In this document: in pieces, positions 35,128-47,947 of the stretch | Position numbering within the stretch: position 1 is the first letter of the stretch | Layout of the letters: every line of letters begins with the position of its first letter | NCBI RefSeq assembly: GCF_032854445.1 | Contig: NC_088307.1 | Span: 14,522,017-14,586,016, forward strand | Direction: 5' to 3' | DNA: 64,000 bases | DNA from: Liolophura sinensis | Taxonomy: Eukaryota > Mollusca > Polyplacophora > Chitonida > Chitonidae | The notes under the pieces: model-generated | What the model saw: only the letters and a program-made list of their open reading frames with translations | Databases searched by the model: none | Told to the model about the DNA's origin: nothing | Position numbers and translations under genes: made by a program

Positions 35128-35305
35128 AGGGGGCATATAAACTGCTACCATTTCAGCGTTTGCATGAACGTTTAGAATGAAATGGCATCTGAATCAAATT
35201 AACATGAGGCCGAATTTCACCGGTTACCTGTGACCATTTGCCATCTATCACATCACCGTCGCTGCTCTGGTTTCACTCTCTACGCTGTAGTCTTTCACAT
35301 TGCTA
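35128..35305 (-). repeat. Repeat A copy
   Basis: Read on the minus strand: AAAGACTACAGCGTAGAGAG, AACCAGAGCAGCGACGGTG, TGGCAAATGGTCACAGGTAA, CCGGTGAAATTCGGCC, then a diverged 3' half with GTTCATGCAAACGCTGAAAT. The 5' start AAAGACTACAGC agrees with other copies. Confidence 0.85.
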
Positions 35306-36344
35306 TATGAGTGGAGAGTTGAAGTAAAACGAGCTTCCTCACATAACACTGATCGGTCTAGGCCTTTACCGATTTAAATTTATTATGCCAAAAACCTAAA
35401 ATTAGTAGGTTATCACTGGCAGGGCCGATGACAACAGGGTGGGGAGGAGCGGTTAAGCTGGTGTTGGCTCTGTATCTGATCTCAGGAGAATGTATGCACG
35501 ATGCAAACTGATAGGGATATCCAACGGGAAACCAAACAATGCCTAAAATACAATAGTGGGTATGTAACAGGATAAAGTCGTCAACATTCACGTGGTATAG
35601 ACGTTATAACCAAGGCGACAGAAAACTGCCACTGACAATACTGTCACCATGTTTTTGACGCCAGTTGACCTTGGAAAACTATATTTGGCTACACTGAATC
35701 AAGTAATCCCTCCTTCAGAACACGAGTGTTGTGCAGTGTCAATGACCTGGCAGATTCACCCAGTTCAAGGGCAGCTGGGGCAACAGATGGATGAACAGAA
35801 AGTGTAGTTTATAAAATAGTTCTATCTTTACAAATTTCCTTTTTCATAATTTCATTCCTTTTTTTCTTCATTAATGTGGAGGTTAGTGGTCAGAAAGAGA
35901 CTTAAATGCCCACTATTGCCTATTTCCAAATGTTGTTGATGTGGCATTTAAGGAAAGCTTACAAAATTTTCCACTGGATTCCAGGATGCTGCTATCAGGC
36001 CATAGCTTCGGTTACATTATTCTTGATACTTACTTACTTATGTTCATCATAAACTATAAGAAAAACATCGACGAAAGTTTATTCTGAAGTGTTTTTGTAA
36101 TTTACCACATGAAATGTCTGCATTAAAATAAACATCAAAAGCACATGTCAGATTATGTAGACGTACCACATAAATATAGCTTATAGGATAGTATAAACAT
36201 CTCTTTTTTGAATATAAAGCTAACTGAAATAGATCTTGAATGGAGTATATACGGTATGTACAATATATTAAATAGCGACAAAGAGCCTGTACATTTCATG
36301 TTAAAGAATCTTCTGGTCAATTTTCTTTCATACCTCACTTAACG
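35306..36344. other. Unannotated stretch
   Basis: No gene or repeat is recognised. Confidence 0.5.
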
Positions 36345-36510
36345 TAAAATACTACCACATTGAGAATACAAGCGAAGCAGCGATGACAGTTTGATAAGTG
36401 GCTAATAATGAAACCTTGACCGGTGAAATACGGCCCCTTATCAACTTACCTCAATAAGGCTTAAATTCTAGTAATTCTAATTACTAGCTACTTAAACGTC
36501 CACAAGTACG
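36345..36510 (+). repeat. Repeat A copy
   Basis: AAAATACTACCACATTGAGA, AGCGAAGCAGCGATGACAG, CCGGTGAAATACGGCCCC and TTATCAACTTACCTCA correspond in order to repeat A. The 3' part after about 36480 is decayed. Confidence 0.82.
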
Positions 36511-36880
36511 ATGACTTAATCAAAATTAGTTAAAGTATGCGTTTATTAGCTGCTCAAATATGGACTTTTAAATTACTGCACCTAAGTTTTGAACGTTTAT
36601 TGATGTCGTTACACACTATTTTAAGATGTTTACCTTTTCGAAGCTTGGGTTAAGAACCTTCTAACGCGGTTCTTTCCCTTGCTAGGGTCTACGTTGTACA
36701 TCTACTGATCATATATTGATTGACACAAACGTTGTTGCGCTGTTGGTGCTTATTTAGTGTGAAAAACAAACACTCCTAGAAGACACCTGTGTACGATTGA
36801 CCTGCATGCCTACGAACGGAATATATAGGCATCAACCATCAGAGTAAACCGTAACAAATATCCAAGAGCCAAATGATCGA

Positions 36881-37008
36881 GGCCCGGTTTCACGAAGCAC
36901 TCTTAACGTTACATTCACTTAACTACCACGGCAGCCACTACTATAGGCGTTACGTCGTCATGGTGGTTACGAGCTCGTAACGTTAAGAGAGTGTCGTAAA
37001 CTGGGCCC
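36881..37008. mobile_element. 128-bp fold-back MITE
   Basis: Terminal inverted repeats of 32 bases lie at 36881-36912 (starting GGCCCGGTTTCACGAAGCAC) and 36977-37008 (ending GTGTCGTAAACTGGGCCC), with about 27 of 32 positions pairing. The interior also pairs (TAACTACCACGG against GTGGTGGTT), so the whole element can fold into one hairpin. GGGCCC(A/G)GTTTCA-type ends are known from non-autonomous DNA transposons across invertebrates. A target duplication is not clear. Confidence 0.88.
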
Positions 37009-40000
37009 TAGTTTCCAGCGAATGAAAGCGTGTATCAGGCCTGGAAAAACTTATCAAGACTGCCTTCCATAAGAATAGTCTTTGATCCTGGAAAATGAAG
37101 CCCTGAAGTGGACGGCCGCTGGAGAATTGTGTGCCTGTAAATCATGCTAGCAGTCGCCAGTTTATCAAGGGTTTCCCAAGTAAAAACGTCTCCTTGCTGT
37201 CCGCGTGCTCTGATTCATGCACGTATAAATCACGTACGACCATTTTTTTTTTGAAGGTTTTGTTGATGTCGGTGACTACAGACAGTTTTTGTTAGCTTCG
37301 TACATATTGCTGCATGAGGTAAATCAATAGCCAGGGGATAGTCAAGTTTCCATCATTTTCTGTTAACAGTTTTAGAACGTCTGAGTGGTACGTCGGGGTA
37401 GCTTAGTTGAATTTCGTATGTCTCGTGTTACCGTTCGTAAATAGTCTGATAAAAACAACTTGTTAAAATATCCAAATACAGCAACTACATACACATACAG
37501 TCAGTGAACTCACGTCAGTTTTCTCGTCGTACAATTGCTGAAATGTTTGACATGGCGACCCTGTTGGAGGAGATTTCATTCAAAAACCTTTGGGATCACA
37601 GCCGTGGTTTTTACCGATTAACCAAAAAAAAATTGGTCTGATTGTCAATGTCGTGAATATCCAGTAGATTCTACAGTGTTACACATGAGAAAACATGACG
37701 CAGCTCAAGGCAACTCGAGAAAATATTTATGGGAACATTCCCGGAGGCAGACATTGTAATATTAACCAGAGGGTGGAACCACGTTTTCAAAAGAACACTT
37801 TAGACTTTATCTAACTTTAGACATTATCCCACTTTAAACAGATTCTATGGGACACAATAAAATTCAGAAACTCTGTTCTGCTCACCAAGAGTGTAATAGC
37901 TTGGTAGTATAATGTTTTATAATTACATAACTCCATACGAAATTCCCCCATAAGTTGTGATCATTTATTAATTTGTTTGCTTGTGAAGAAGCTTAGCTAT
38001 ATTGGAAATTGGACAAATGTACTCAGGAAAGCGCCGCTCCTAGCACGTGACTTCAAAACTTCATGACATAAAGTTGCAGCTTAGCAAGACCGAGTAGGAT
38101 TAGAACAGGCATCAGATTTCCTTTTTAATTCCTCACTTTAACTTCACTGTACATCCTTTTATCTAAGGGGCGTTTATTCTAACCATTTGTCATTGAAATG
38201 TTAACTGTGACAACAAAAATGCTTGCTTCAGAAGAATCTAAGATAAAAGTATGGAACAATAATGCCTGTTAAAAGTACTTCCTTTTCTTAAGCATAGCAA
38301 ACGTAATGAGGTAAAAACTACGTAATGGTATACTAGAAGCGTCCTGGACGCAAAAACTGTTAGCTTATAACAAGAAAACAGCCAGGCCCGCATAAGCACA
38401 GAATTAATCCTTATTTGTAGCTAATGAACTTCCTGGTTGTCCCAGCCTATCTGATATTAAAGTTGGTAAATACTAAACCTTTATTTTAAGTCCACACGCT
38501 GTTTCACTCCGCCATTGCACCATGGGACATTTTAAAAGAAGTCAGAAAGTGCAGTGTATTTGAGGCACATAAACACTGACAGAGCTCTTTGCCCGAATTC
38601 TCCTTTCATGATTAGGATGTGTGTATCGACCATCGGGAAATACTCCGTATGGCTTAACGCAAGTTAAGCGGCAGATGTGTGTGGAGTTTCATAAGGAAGG
38701 ACATACTCTTAATAGCCGCTACACCAAAAACCCATTTCCACCTGCAGTCAGGTCCTGTAAAGGTGGCGAAAACATAAAAATTACATAAATTTTAGATGAA
38801 AGAGTGCAAAAAGTTAGTCGTAAACGTGGTCTTTAATATTTTTTAGATTTCTCTTTAAAGAAAAAAAAAGACACTTGAAAATAATTTTGTATGGTGGCTA
38901 TTTGGGAACATCTTTTGGTATATATAGTCGTTGTGTAATAAAGTTATAAATGGGAATGTGACACGTTTAATAATTATATCTGGACTAGAATTTGGTCTTT
39001 ACAGCTAACAAATATGTTTCACCTGGATTTTGATCATATTTCTGTTTATAGTATATTCATAAATATTTTCATAATTCAGATTAATTGTATATGTTTTGAT
39101 ATTAACGACGTTAAATTACAAAAAGTGGTCCCAAATACCCACAATAAAAATGTTTTCAAATACCCTTTTCTCCTAAAAATAAAAATTGACAAAAATATTA
39201 AAGACTGATGAACAGATAGATAGTGTAGTTAAAACATGCAATGAAATAGTATTTATTTAATTTGTCTTAAAATTACTTTCAGAATTTTCATATGTTTCGA
39301 TACTGTCTTCTTGGTCTATGGCTGACAGTCCCATCACAGCTTTCTCAACGAAGACACCGATATTCTAGACATCGAGGCTACACACCACTTATACAGACAA
39401 TATTTCAGGCATATCGTGACGGTTTATATCTAGGAACTAAATGTAAAGGAAGCTCAGTATTTGAATGACCCTCATTTCAGGTACAGCTGTACTTTTGTTG
39501 TGAATGTTAATACATGCAACAGCTTCCTGATAGTTAATTTCAGAAAAATTTGTATATAGGATCTGTTATTTATCGGTATAAAATCAATAGTTGAACAGAT
39601 AGTCAACCATATCGTATTAAGAATGCCCTGGATGGACATACGGCTTATATGTTATGCTTTACGTACGTAAAATGAAAGATTATTAGAACAAGCAACCTAA
39701 GAACTTTGTTAGTTAAACACACAGAGTTAAGTTATACAGTAGAGGATCTTCTCCAAATTAAGGATAAACGGTGCAGGCAGTTTCTGTGTTGCAGAAATCA
39801 AGAAGTCATTCTGTACATATTCCATGGGAGGTGCATGGTTTAATGCAATGTAGATAGTTTGTGAAATGTTAGCATCGGAGCAAATTATCAATGTTAAGGC
39901 TATTGTAATTGTCATGAAAAGGCCTCACAATGGCAACCAGTTATCATCGAAGAGACAAAACTTAGACTAATAATAACCTCTTGACGATGCACTCTAGGGA

Positions 40001-41494
40001 TGTAGTACGAAGCACATGTTAAGACATCCTGCGAGAAGTGAAGCCCGGTCGTGCAAACAAAACATTTTTCTATGATATTTTCTCGCTGATAACGGTGTGC
40101 ATAAAGACGAACCATAATGTGTTTGATCTGAAGTGATGTGGACAATCGGCGAACGGCATTGTTTACTTTACTCTCGAAGGATACGGCCTACATCCGGGTA
40201 CTTCGACAAAGATGCATGGAATGGTTTTTGCAACAAAGGATTTCTGCATCCTCTTGTGGACAACGTTATAATGCAATGTTTGCCGCGAGCATTGTTTGCT
40301 CTCGTGTATGTATCTCTTTTCATTGATACGGAAGGTGATCATCAGAACGAGACTCATTGTATCTTTAACATGAAGTGATTCGAATGACTGGTTCTTCTTT
40401 GTTTACTTCGCATGCTAGAATCAAGAAGGCCCTTAGTAAAGGCCTGGATGCTATTTATATATTTATACCTGTAAAACATTTAATGGTACATTGATTATCT
40501 CTAAATCTCAGAGATCTTAATGTTTTCATCACAATTCTGTCGTTTATTATGTCTTAAATGTCTATATTTTCTGGTCATATATATTCTGTATATTCGACAC
40601 AACATTTAATTGAATATTCCACGTATCTTAATACTTGGTGTGCTTTCTGCTCATATGCAAAAGACAAGCTTTCAATACCGGTAGTGAGAAAATCAATAAA
40701 AGGTATACAGCTTTGGAGTAACAATTCAACCATTGTGGTTGACACCGGTAATAATTAAAATTATATAAACATTAATAGACATTAATACATATGAAAGTCA
40801 TCATAATCTTTGTTGAACGTGACTGATATTTTTGAAAACCGTGCCTCCCTGGTGGATATAGCTTTTAACACGGAGGCGTGGCTTTCTGAACAATCAATAC
40901 TCGATTCGAATTTCCACCGTAATGACCACAGGGCATATAGATCGGGGGGAATGATAATGGTTAATGCAGGATATTAAGTTTGTTTTACTGTGGCTTGGTA
41001 AACCATACAGAAAAAGGAGAACACATGAAGAAACAAAATCTTGGATTCACTGCTGTCAATCTCTCAAAACATCTGGTCGGTGCATTTTTTCAACCAAGTC
41101 GGATATGGAATTTTTCGGTTTAAAAAGCAGATAAACATGACAGCATGTTTATTCCACTGACGTTTGTGATTGGAATTTGCAAATGTTCCACGTCAAGAAT
41201 GTCTTTGGAAGGAATCGTGACTGTATATCATAGACAAATCGGGTATTTTCTTTCTAAGGCATATCGTTGCAAGAAATCTTGACTGCATAACGCAGAGAAT
41301 CTCGTTCGTATTCATAACCTATCCCGAAGACATATTTGAAAGCAAGATTTGAAGAAAAATCACAACACAAAAATAAAATACATTGATTAAAATAATTAAA
41401 TGTCAGCGAGGGAAGTATTTCGCCTATGCGTTTAACCAGGTTTGATGACATGGATGTAAGAAACTAGATATTTGTTAACCGCCGGAACATAGTG
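37009..41494. other. Long unannotated stretch
   Basis: Mostly AT-rich single-copy-looking DNA, with no dispersed repeat I recognise. Overlapping frames on both strands at 39.7-40.4 kb include one minus-strand stretch (39912-40145) with a Cys pattern discussed among findings. Near 40.85-40.93 kb a decayed tRNA-like GCCTCCCTGGTGG...GATTCGAATTTCC could be a SINE head relic. Confidence 0.4.
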
Positions 41495-41672
41495 TACAAC
41501 AATCAGTTGCCTAATGAGTTTGGTAAATGTTGGAAGACCGCCATCTGTTGGATGCCGCTGGGAGGTCTCAACCCACATCCGGCCGTTCCTCTGGGGAATA
41601 GTTTGCGGCGTGCAGTTTGATCTGAGGACGGACAATCAGCCATGCATTTTCCTGCTGAAATTGTCGAGCTGT
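41495..41672 (+). pseudogene. Possible relic of LTR-retrotransposon RNase H domain
   Basis: An open stretch in one plus frame (about 41508-41672, ending in TGA) contains the string FLWG, then FDLRTDNQP about ten residues later, then FLL. In Ty3/Gypsy-type polymerases the RNase H segment has a Y/F-L-x-G motif followed by an F-x-(L/V)-R-T-D-(N/H) motif, so the order and spacing fit loosely. No neighbouring reverse transcriptase motif, integrase or LTR is seen and both strands are open here. I consider it a weak match to a heavily decayed element. Confidence 0.25.
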
Positions 41673-42177
41673 CTCCCCAGGGGATGAGTTCATGGCTTGG
41701 ACAGATCTCACCCAGAGGTTCGTGACAGCGAAGAAGCAAAATGACATGCTAGCGGGAAACCGCTATCTGCCACGATGCCCATATGCGATGTCTGTGCATT
41801 ACAAATAGTCAGGTCATACAAATTACAGGCCTTAGTAAATTGTGTGAGCGAAATATTATGCATTGACTGTTTCATATGGAACGTTGGAAACGTGATATAA
41901 AGAGCTAAAGTGAACTGAAATGGCAAAGACATGAAGCTGAGAATGATGCAAGCTCAACACAAAATTGTGAATAAATATCAGTCGGTTGCAATGATTTCTT
42001 CTTAGAGCATCTCTAGTTTTTCATCATTCCGCTGTCCATTTTCTTTACATCCTACGATACGCTTTCCTTTATATTATTTCTGCAATAATTGAAGATTTAA
42101 GTCTTTGAAAACTGACACAGAAGTAATAGAAGGAGAGCTTGTGTTTGTCTATTTTGTGTTTTCTTACGCTCACGCGA
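41673..42177. other. Unannotated stretch
   Basis: No gene or repeat is recognised. Confidence 0.5.
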
Positions 42178-42178
42178 T

Positions 42179-42362
42179 ATTGTTAACCGCAACAATAAAT
42201 CAGAAAAGATTGTTTGCGCTTCATTTATGCTTCAGATTTCCATAAACGTTGTTAACCACAACAATAAACCAGAAAACCTGTTTACGCTTCATTTATGCTT
42301 CCGATTTCCAAGAACATTGTTAGCCGCAATAAAATAAACCCGAAACTTCTGTTTACTCTTTG
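42179..42362. repeat. About 69-bp tandem repeat, 2.6 units
   Basis: The string TGTTAACCGCAACAATAAA recurs as TGTTAACCACAACAATAAA and TGTTAGCCGCAATAAAATAA, at 42181, 42250 and 42318. CTTCATTTATGCTTC then GATTTCC lies between. The third unit is partial and more diverged. Confidence 0.9.
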
Positions 42363-43640
42363 AAGGCTGGAACGACTAGAACTGTTTTCCTTGTGCATAT
42401 AGAGACGTTTCTCAGCGGACCATCCATCTGAATAGTTCTTGCCAATTTATGTAACACAGGGGACACAAGTAGCTTATGCATCACAAGGCCTCAGAGGCTT
42501 TTATGTATGTAATTTATGTTGTAGAGCTTCCCAATTTGTCTATGGCCAAATAAACTCAAGAGAAAGTGAAAGGAGATATCTTTATCGTATCTTGCGCCAA
42601 TATGAGATGTGACTTTTAACCTGGAGTGTACAGTTACACGGTGTAATAAAAGCTTGCCTATTGTGTGCCGACAAGACCTGTTCCCGAGGCATATCACTTT
42701 GACATTGAAAAGCTCAAGTCACCCGCTAAATTCAAGCTTCTGTAATCTTAGAGTTTGTTTATCATTGTAGCGTGTGCATTATTTACACCTCTAACATTGG
42801 TGCACTCGCTATATGGCTTCGTCGTAATATCATAAATGTTCCATGTTTTTCTTGTGTTGAAAACGTTCATTTAGGACATGTCCAATTATCCGGAACAAGC
42901 TGACCTCAAATTGGTGGTGGAAACATCAATTTGAGATAGTTGATTGGATCTCATAAAGTAAAACCTGGCATTAATTAGAACCAGGAATGTTTTTTATAAG
43001 AAAACCTTGTGTGGTACAGGAAGTTGCATCGCCTCTCAAATCTTGCACATGAGATATTGATAACCAAATGTAAATTGTTTCTAGCATGTAACTTTGGAAC
43101 TCTGCTACATTTACTTCACATAATATTTGCATCTTTCATCTTAAAGCCCGTGTATCAACTGTTGGGTCTAAATAATTTAGGTTTCTTTATGGCAAAAATA
43201 AGTAAACGGTTACTCGGTCTGTTTTCTAGAATGCCTGACAATGATCCAAATCTGGCGGGCATAAAAGTAATTCAGGAGATCACGAATAAGGAAGATGGTA
43301 GATGCGGGTATACTTCTTGAAAACATTTAAATATATGCTGACTTTCTTTCCTGTACAATGAAGTTATGTCCATAACATCAATTGAAAAAAAGAGAAAGAA
43401 TAGATTGAAAAACGGGATCTGCTAATATGAGAAACGAATTTCAGATGGCCTGCTCAAGAACTTGTAACTTCTACAACCATACACATGGAATCCTGATCAA
43501 GACTTGCAATATCTTTTTAGTCCACTAATGATATGGCCGCAATGCTGCCGAAGTGATATCAGGCCATAATCATTCTTGCTAATTAATAAACCACCCACAC
43601 AAATAACTGCCTTGTCAAAAACTATGCTTTTATTAAAGAC
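42363..43640. other. Unannotated stretch
   Basis: The 103-codon plus frame at 43009-43320 has a hydrophobic first half but no family I recognise. Nothing else is seen. Confidence 0.45.
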
Positions 43641-43720
43641 GTATAGCATGCTGAGTAAACTCAGAGCAAGGACGACAGTGTTTATCAGGTAAATGCTTAA
43701 ATTGTAGAATATTGTTCGTC
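43640..43720 (+). repeat. Probable decayed repeat A 5' part
   Basis: GACGTATAGCATGCTGAGTAA then CAGAGCAAGGACGACAGTGT and GGTAAATGC line up with the first 70 bases of repeat A. Similarity is lost afterwards. Confidence 0.5.
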
Positions 43721-44694
43721 CCCTATCACTATAACTTAAGTAGAATGTAACACACAGTTTACACAATGGCAGTTGATATGCACATGCAGTGTTATAAATA
43801 GGCCAGGTGACGAGGCTAACCTCATGGCCTGTTCCAAGTATAACTCACATGTATTATATTAATATATACGATAAGTAGCACGTGTATTAGGCTGAATTCA
43901 TGGAGCGAACAACTTCTCCAGTCACTTGGTTTACTTTCCATCAAGCTTTACAGTGGCGACAGTAATCTAATTCACTGCGCAATTTGGAATAGTGGCGTAA
44001 CCTTGTGGTCAGATGAGCTAATTGGCTAAGTGCCTTGGGTAATTTTTTCGAACGACTCTTGTTGATTGCTGAAGCCAGCACCGAATACAGCGGATGTTAA
44101 TTCTCGCAGCAAAAGCGAGATTAAGCAAATAGTATAACATAAGTGCAGCATTTACCAAAACTGGTTTACGGCCTAATTTTCTAAATGACAATCAATTTAC
44201 TCACGTCCAAACGAATCAATGTATTCAGGAGACCATTTCAAATGTTCTCTTGAAAGCACAGGCAACGAAAAAAGTGTATGGTGTATTGCCCAAATTGCCA
44301 ATTTATGCATATGATATGGATAAAATTATGGTATAATGGACGTAAAAAAATTGTACAATGTATGGAAATCGGTTTTCATTTATAACTACGTGGCGACGGA
44401 AGATGTATAAATAGTTGTTTACAAACACAAAACCTGGTGTTCTTAACTAGGTTCACAGAACTAGGTAACACTGAAATATAACGCACTTATCTATGACTTG
44501 AAGCCCACAGCTTTACAGTTGTTGTGTATCATCATACACATTCGTCGTAGTAAAGATATTTTTCTCTTATACAGAGGATGCCACGCTGATATTAGCGTTG
44601 TCGGAATATACAAACATTTTGATGGTAAAAATGGCAGCCGAGTCAAATGAAACCGTATTAGAAAACGCCACAATATACACTGTAAGCCTGAAGT
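43721..44694. other. Unannotated stretch
   Basis: No gene or repeat is recognised. Confidence 0.5.
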
Positions 44695-44800
44695 CCCACA
44701 ATGGCATACCACTCGTAGCTAGAGAATAGGGCAGCCCAAGTGGACAATCGCAAGACAAGCCATTTGGGGCCCATTTTACAAACACAGTGTAACTTACGTC
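44695..44800 (+). repeat. Repeat C fragment
   Basis: CATACCACTCGTAG, CAAGTGGACAATCGCAAGA, CCATTTGGGG and TTTTACAAACACAG align in order with ATACCATTCGTAG, CAAGTCGATAATCGCAAGA, CCATTTCC and CGTTTAACACTA of the copy at 50.1 kb. Confidence 0.6.
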
Positions 44801-47497
44801 AACTGTAATGAAAACACATTCTCCAAAGATACACCGCTATGGTAGTAACCTTCGACATTTCCTTACACTCTCTTTTTAAAACGGATCTCTGGCATTGCGG
44901 ATATTTCTATTTGACGGCAGACAAGGAAAACACAGGGATATAAAAATGCAACTTCTTTAGTTAAGCATATTTGGTTTCAAGCGATTATGGCTTTGAGATA
45001 CTTATCCAACTGGTTCACCTCAGCTCCTTTGGTTTTAAGTGATACCGAAAAGTCGCTGATCAGCTTTTAAGCTATATTTTAGGCACTGCAGATTCATTTA
45101 TTTTGTTTGCATGTTGGTGTGGCAAACTTTAGACGCTTTCACTAAAGATGGCGTTTCAATTCTTCAGTGTCAAGAAAACCGCGCATATTCTGTATGTAAT
45201 CAATGCGTCTCAACGTTTCCATGCCAATTATCCTTTGCTGTTGATAACGCACCTAAACGATGTCAGAGATCTTTTCCAGCTGAATTAGTATTTTCTAGCT
45301 TTCCGAATGTTTTAAACTTCAAGGATAATGGAAAAACTAGTTCTTTTACTACTAACAATTTGTATAATCACTTAATAAAGTGTGTCTGTTACCAAAGGTA
45401 CATTGCAAGGAGTTAGATGCAAAAGTTTTTAAAATTCTGGGAAGAGCAAATGTGCGACTATGTGATGATGTTTACCATCAACTTCAGAACTCCTGCAAGA
45501 ATCGTGTGCTTGACTTTCATTAACATTGAACCTTGTCTCCTGTAGTTGTTACGATTAGGTTTTAAACGGCCACCTGCTGTGGTACCGGATGGCCGGATAG
45601 CGTGGTTCCTTCACAGCTTCGGTCAATGTGTCCGCCATTCTCAGCCTTTTTTGGCCTATATTTTCTTGGGTGAACGGCTAGGTTTTAATTAAAATGCCAA
45701 ACAGAATCAATACACTATAGCCATATCTTTGATGTTGACCGATGGAAGTTCGTCCGCACCGGTGCCCAAGAAACTGACCAAGGCAGACGGTGAAGTTGAG
45801 GGTTCACACGGGAAAGACGGATATGAAGAACGTGTTATTTCTTGAGTGTAGATTGAGCTCTTAAGCAGACTCCGGTTACACTCCAAGTGTTTACCGAAGC
45901 CACACACTGTGAAACTGTTAGACAAAACATTTGCCATTAATATGAATATTTATTGTTTTACCTGATATGGGGTAACTTTAAGACATGCTTGTCTTAAATC
46001 ATTACCAGATCTTCGACTGGAGATGAAAACAGATTTAGGTATAATTAATGTGATAATTGTGTTTGAAGATTTTGTATATTCGACCGTTTTCTTGAATGAT
46101 CAACAAGCACCAGCGCTGTAGAATGAAAAGTTCATGTTAAATGACATCAGATTGGCCAGATGTTTCACATCACCGTAAGCCAAAAATAACCAAGAGTATT
46201 TTTTTTCCGGCAGTCTCTCTTGTTACTATGAAGTCTATGTCGTTTTTTCGTTTGAAAACGTTGGAAATTGGTTTCGGAGACTTTACGGAAGCCACCCCAT
46301 CTTTACCGGTAAAGAACTAATTTCAAAGGTGCTAATAACAGTATAAAAATTATGGGATGGAAAGTTATGTTTATTTTTAAAAACACATACTGAATATCAT
46401 ATATAATGAAAAAATGTAATGGTTTAAGGTGCAGAAAACAATGACCCGTCTTTTTAATAAGTTAACAATGTTTCATGTTTGAATATACAGTTTTAATCTC
46501 ATGTTAAGGGGCGCTCGACATGTAGTTAACCTGGATGTACATATGTGATTGTAAACACTGAAGCATGAGTGGATATATTCCCAGATGTGTAAGTTTGATT
46601 CATTATTGTATAGTTAGCTTTCGCAGAGACAATTCCATGGGGAAAACAGCATTTCCCGCCACAACTCCTTCAGTGATTAAGCTTTGGTAATTGTTATTTA
46701 TATTGATTTGGCGCCCTGTTCTTCGAGGTCACGTCATTACACTAAAGTAGACAAGCCTGACTCAGACTCTGATCGGTTTTCGCGACGGTAAACTGCTAGA
46801 GCTTAACTAGAGAAGCTTTCAAACCTCCACTAGCTGATTCATCAATTAATAAGCCCCATGTCTAGGTGAAAAAAAGAAATGATTGTTTTTGTCACATAAG
46901 TTATTTTGTGATTTGTGTTTTCTTAACGGCACGAATCTAATTTGCGTCCATGAAAGCAAACGTATGCGGCCAGCAAAATAAAGGGATAGCTAGAGATGAA
47001 AAACCCTTCACAGCAGGCATATTTTTTTCTCTACAACTTATGAGAGACAGTGATGGATGGCGTGTAGTTCTTCGGAATGAGCAGCATTAGATGCACCTTT
47101 TTACCTTCTGAGTTTCAGTGCTTTTAGTGTTATCTGAAATAAATCAAAATAACAGTTTGATTGCGCCCTATTGTCTTTGTCTTGATGACATATTCTTTTT
47201 GATAAAAAAATCTTTGCAAGTGTTCGCAGCTTCTCTTGGCAAAACGTCGTCTCTCCAGAATAAAACGTTTGGTAGATACACCTAATAAAACAGGAATTTC
47301 AAGGAGAGGGTTAGAAAGGAAAGAAGAAGAAACATATTGGGAATTGTTACATATGGATTGCTAAAAAAATATGGAATAGGGATTTTACGACCCAAACTGT
47401 CTGTATTATAAAGAGATGGCTTGTTCGAAATACACAACAGTTTAGCCGCACATAAAAGTAACCAAAACCAGCAGATTTTATTTTACAACAATTTATT
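44801..47497. other. Unannotated stretch
   Basis: The 101-codon plus frame at 45111-45416 is Cys-containing (seven Cys) but matches no domain I know, and it lacks a signal peptide. Otherwise AT-rich and featureless. Confidence 0.45.
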
Positions 47498-47597
47498 AGG
47501 TTTAACAAGAACAGATAACAAGACTTTTACAAATGCTAAAGTACTTAAGTTTAACAAGAAAGGATAGCAGTATCTATACAAATACTAAAGTACTTAC
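47498..47597. repeat. About 50-bp tandem duplication
   Basis: GTTTAACAAGAACAGATAAC...CAAATGCTAAAGTACTTAA is followed by GTTTAACAAGAAAGGATAGC...CAAATACTAAAGTACTTAC. The two copies differ at roughly eight positions. Confidence 0.85.
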
Positions 47598-47947
47598 ATG
47601 TACAAAGGAGTCAAGTCCAAACGGACACATACATTCCACAATGCTGAAAACCCTACAGGCATAAATGCACAAATAATAGAGAAAATCCACAGTATAACTG
47701 AGTGTATGACGAAATATACACACAATTCCACAGATAGGGTCCGTGTACTAATAAGCACTGTGTACACAAGAGCACAAATTAAATATACAACTTCAGACTG
47801 AACAAGTGCTCGGTGGAGATATGATATAACAAAGCCAGAGGCTATAAAGACACCAAAATTCAGCACAAATGGCCTACTAAAGTAATACACAACTAAAGCA
47901 TCCAAAATTCTCAATAATTCTCCTTTCCCCGTTTGACCTGCTTTCAT
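47594..47947 (-). other. Hydrophobic 117-codon open frame, function unknown
   Basis: The frame starts at the ATG at 47947 with an in-frame TAG nine codons upstream. It encodes three hydrophobic segments at about residues 27-46, 52-68 and 73-103, separated by short charged links, so it could be a small three-pass membrane protein. A TATATAA string lies ten bases before the ATG, too close to serve as a promoter for this start. I recognise no family. A 67-codon plus frame runs antisense. The 3' end borders the 50-bp duplication. Chance remains the leading explanation. Confidence 0.15.
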
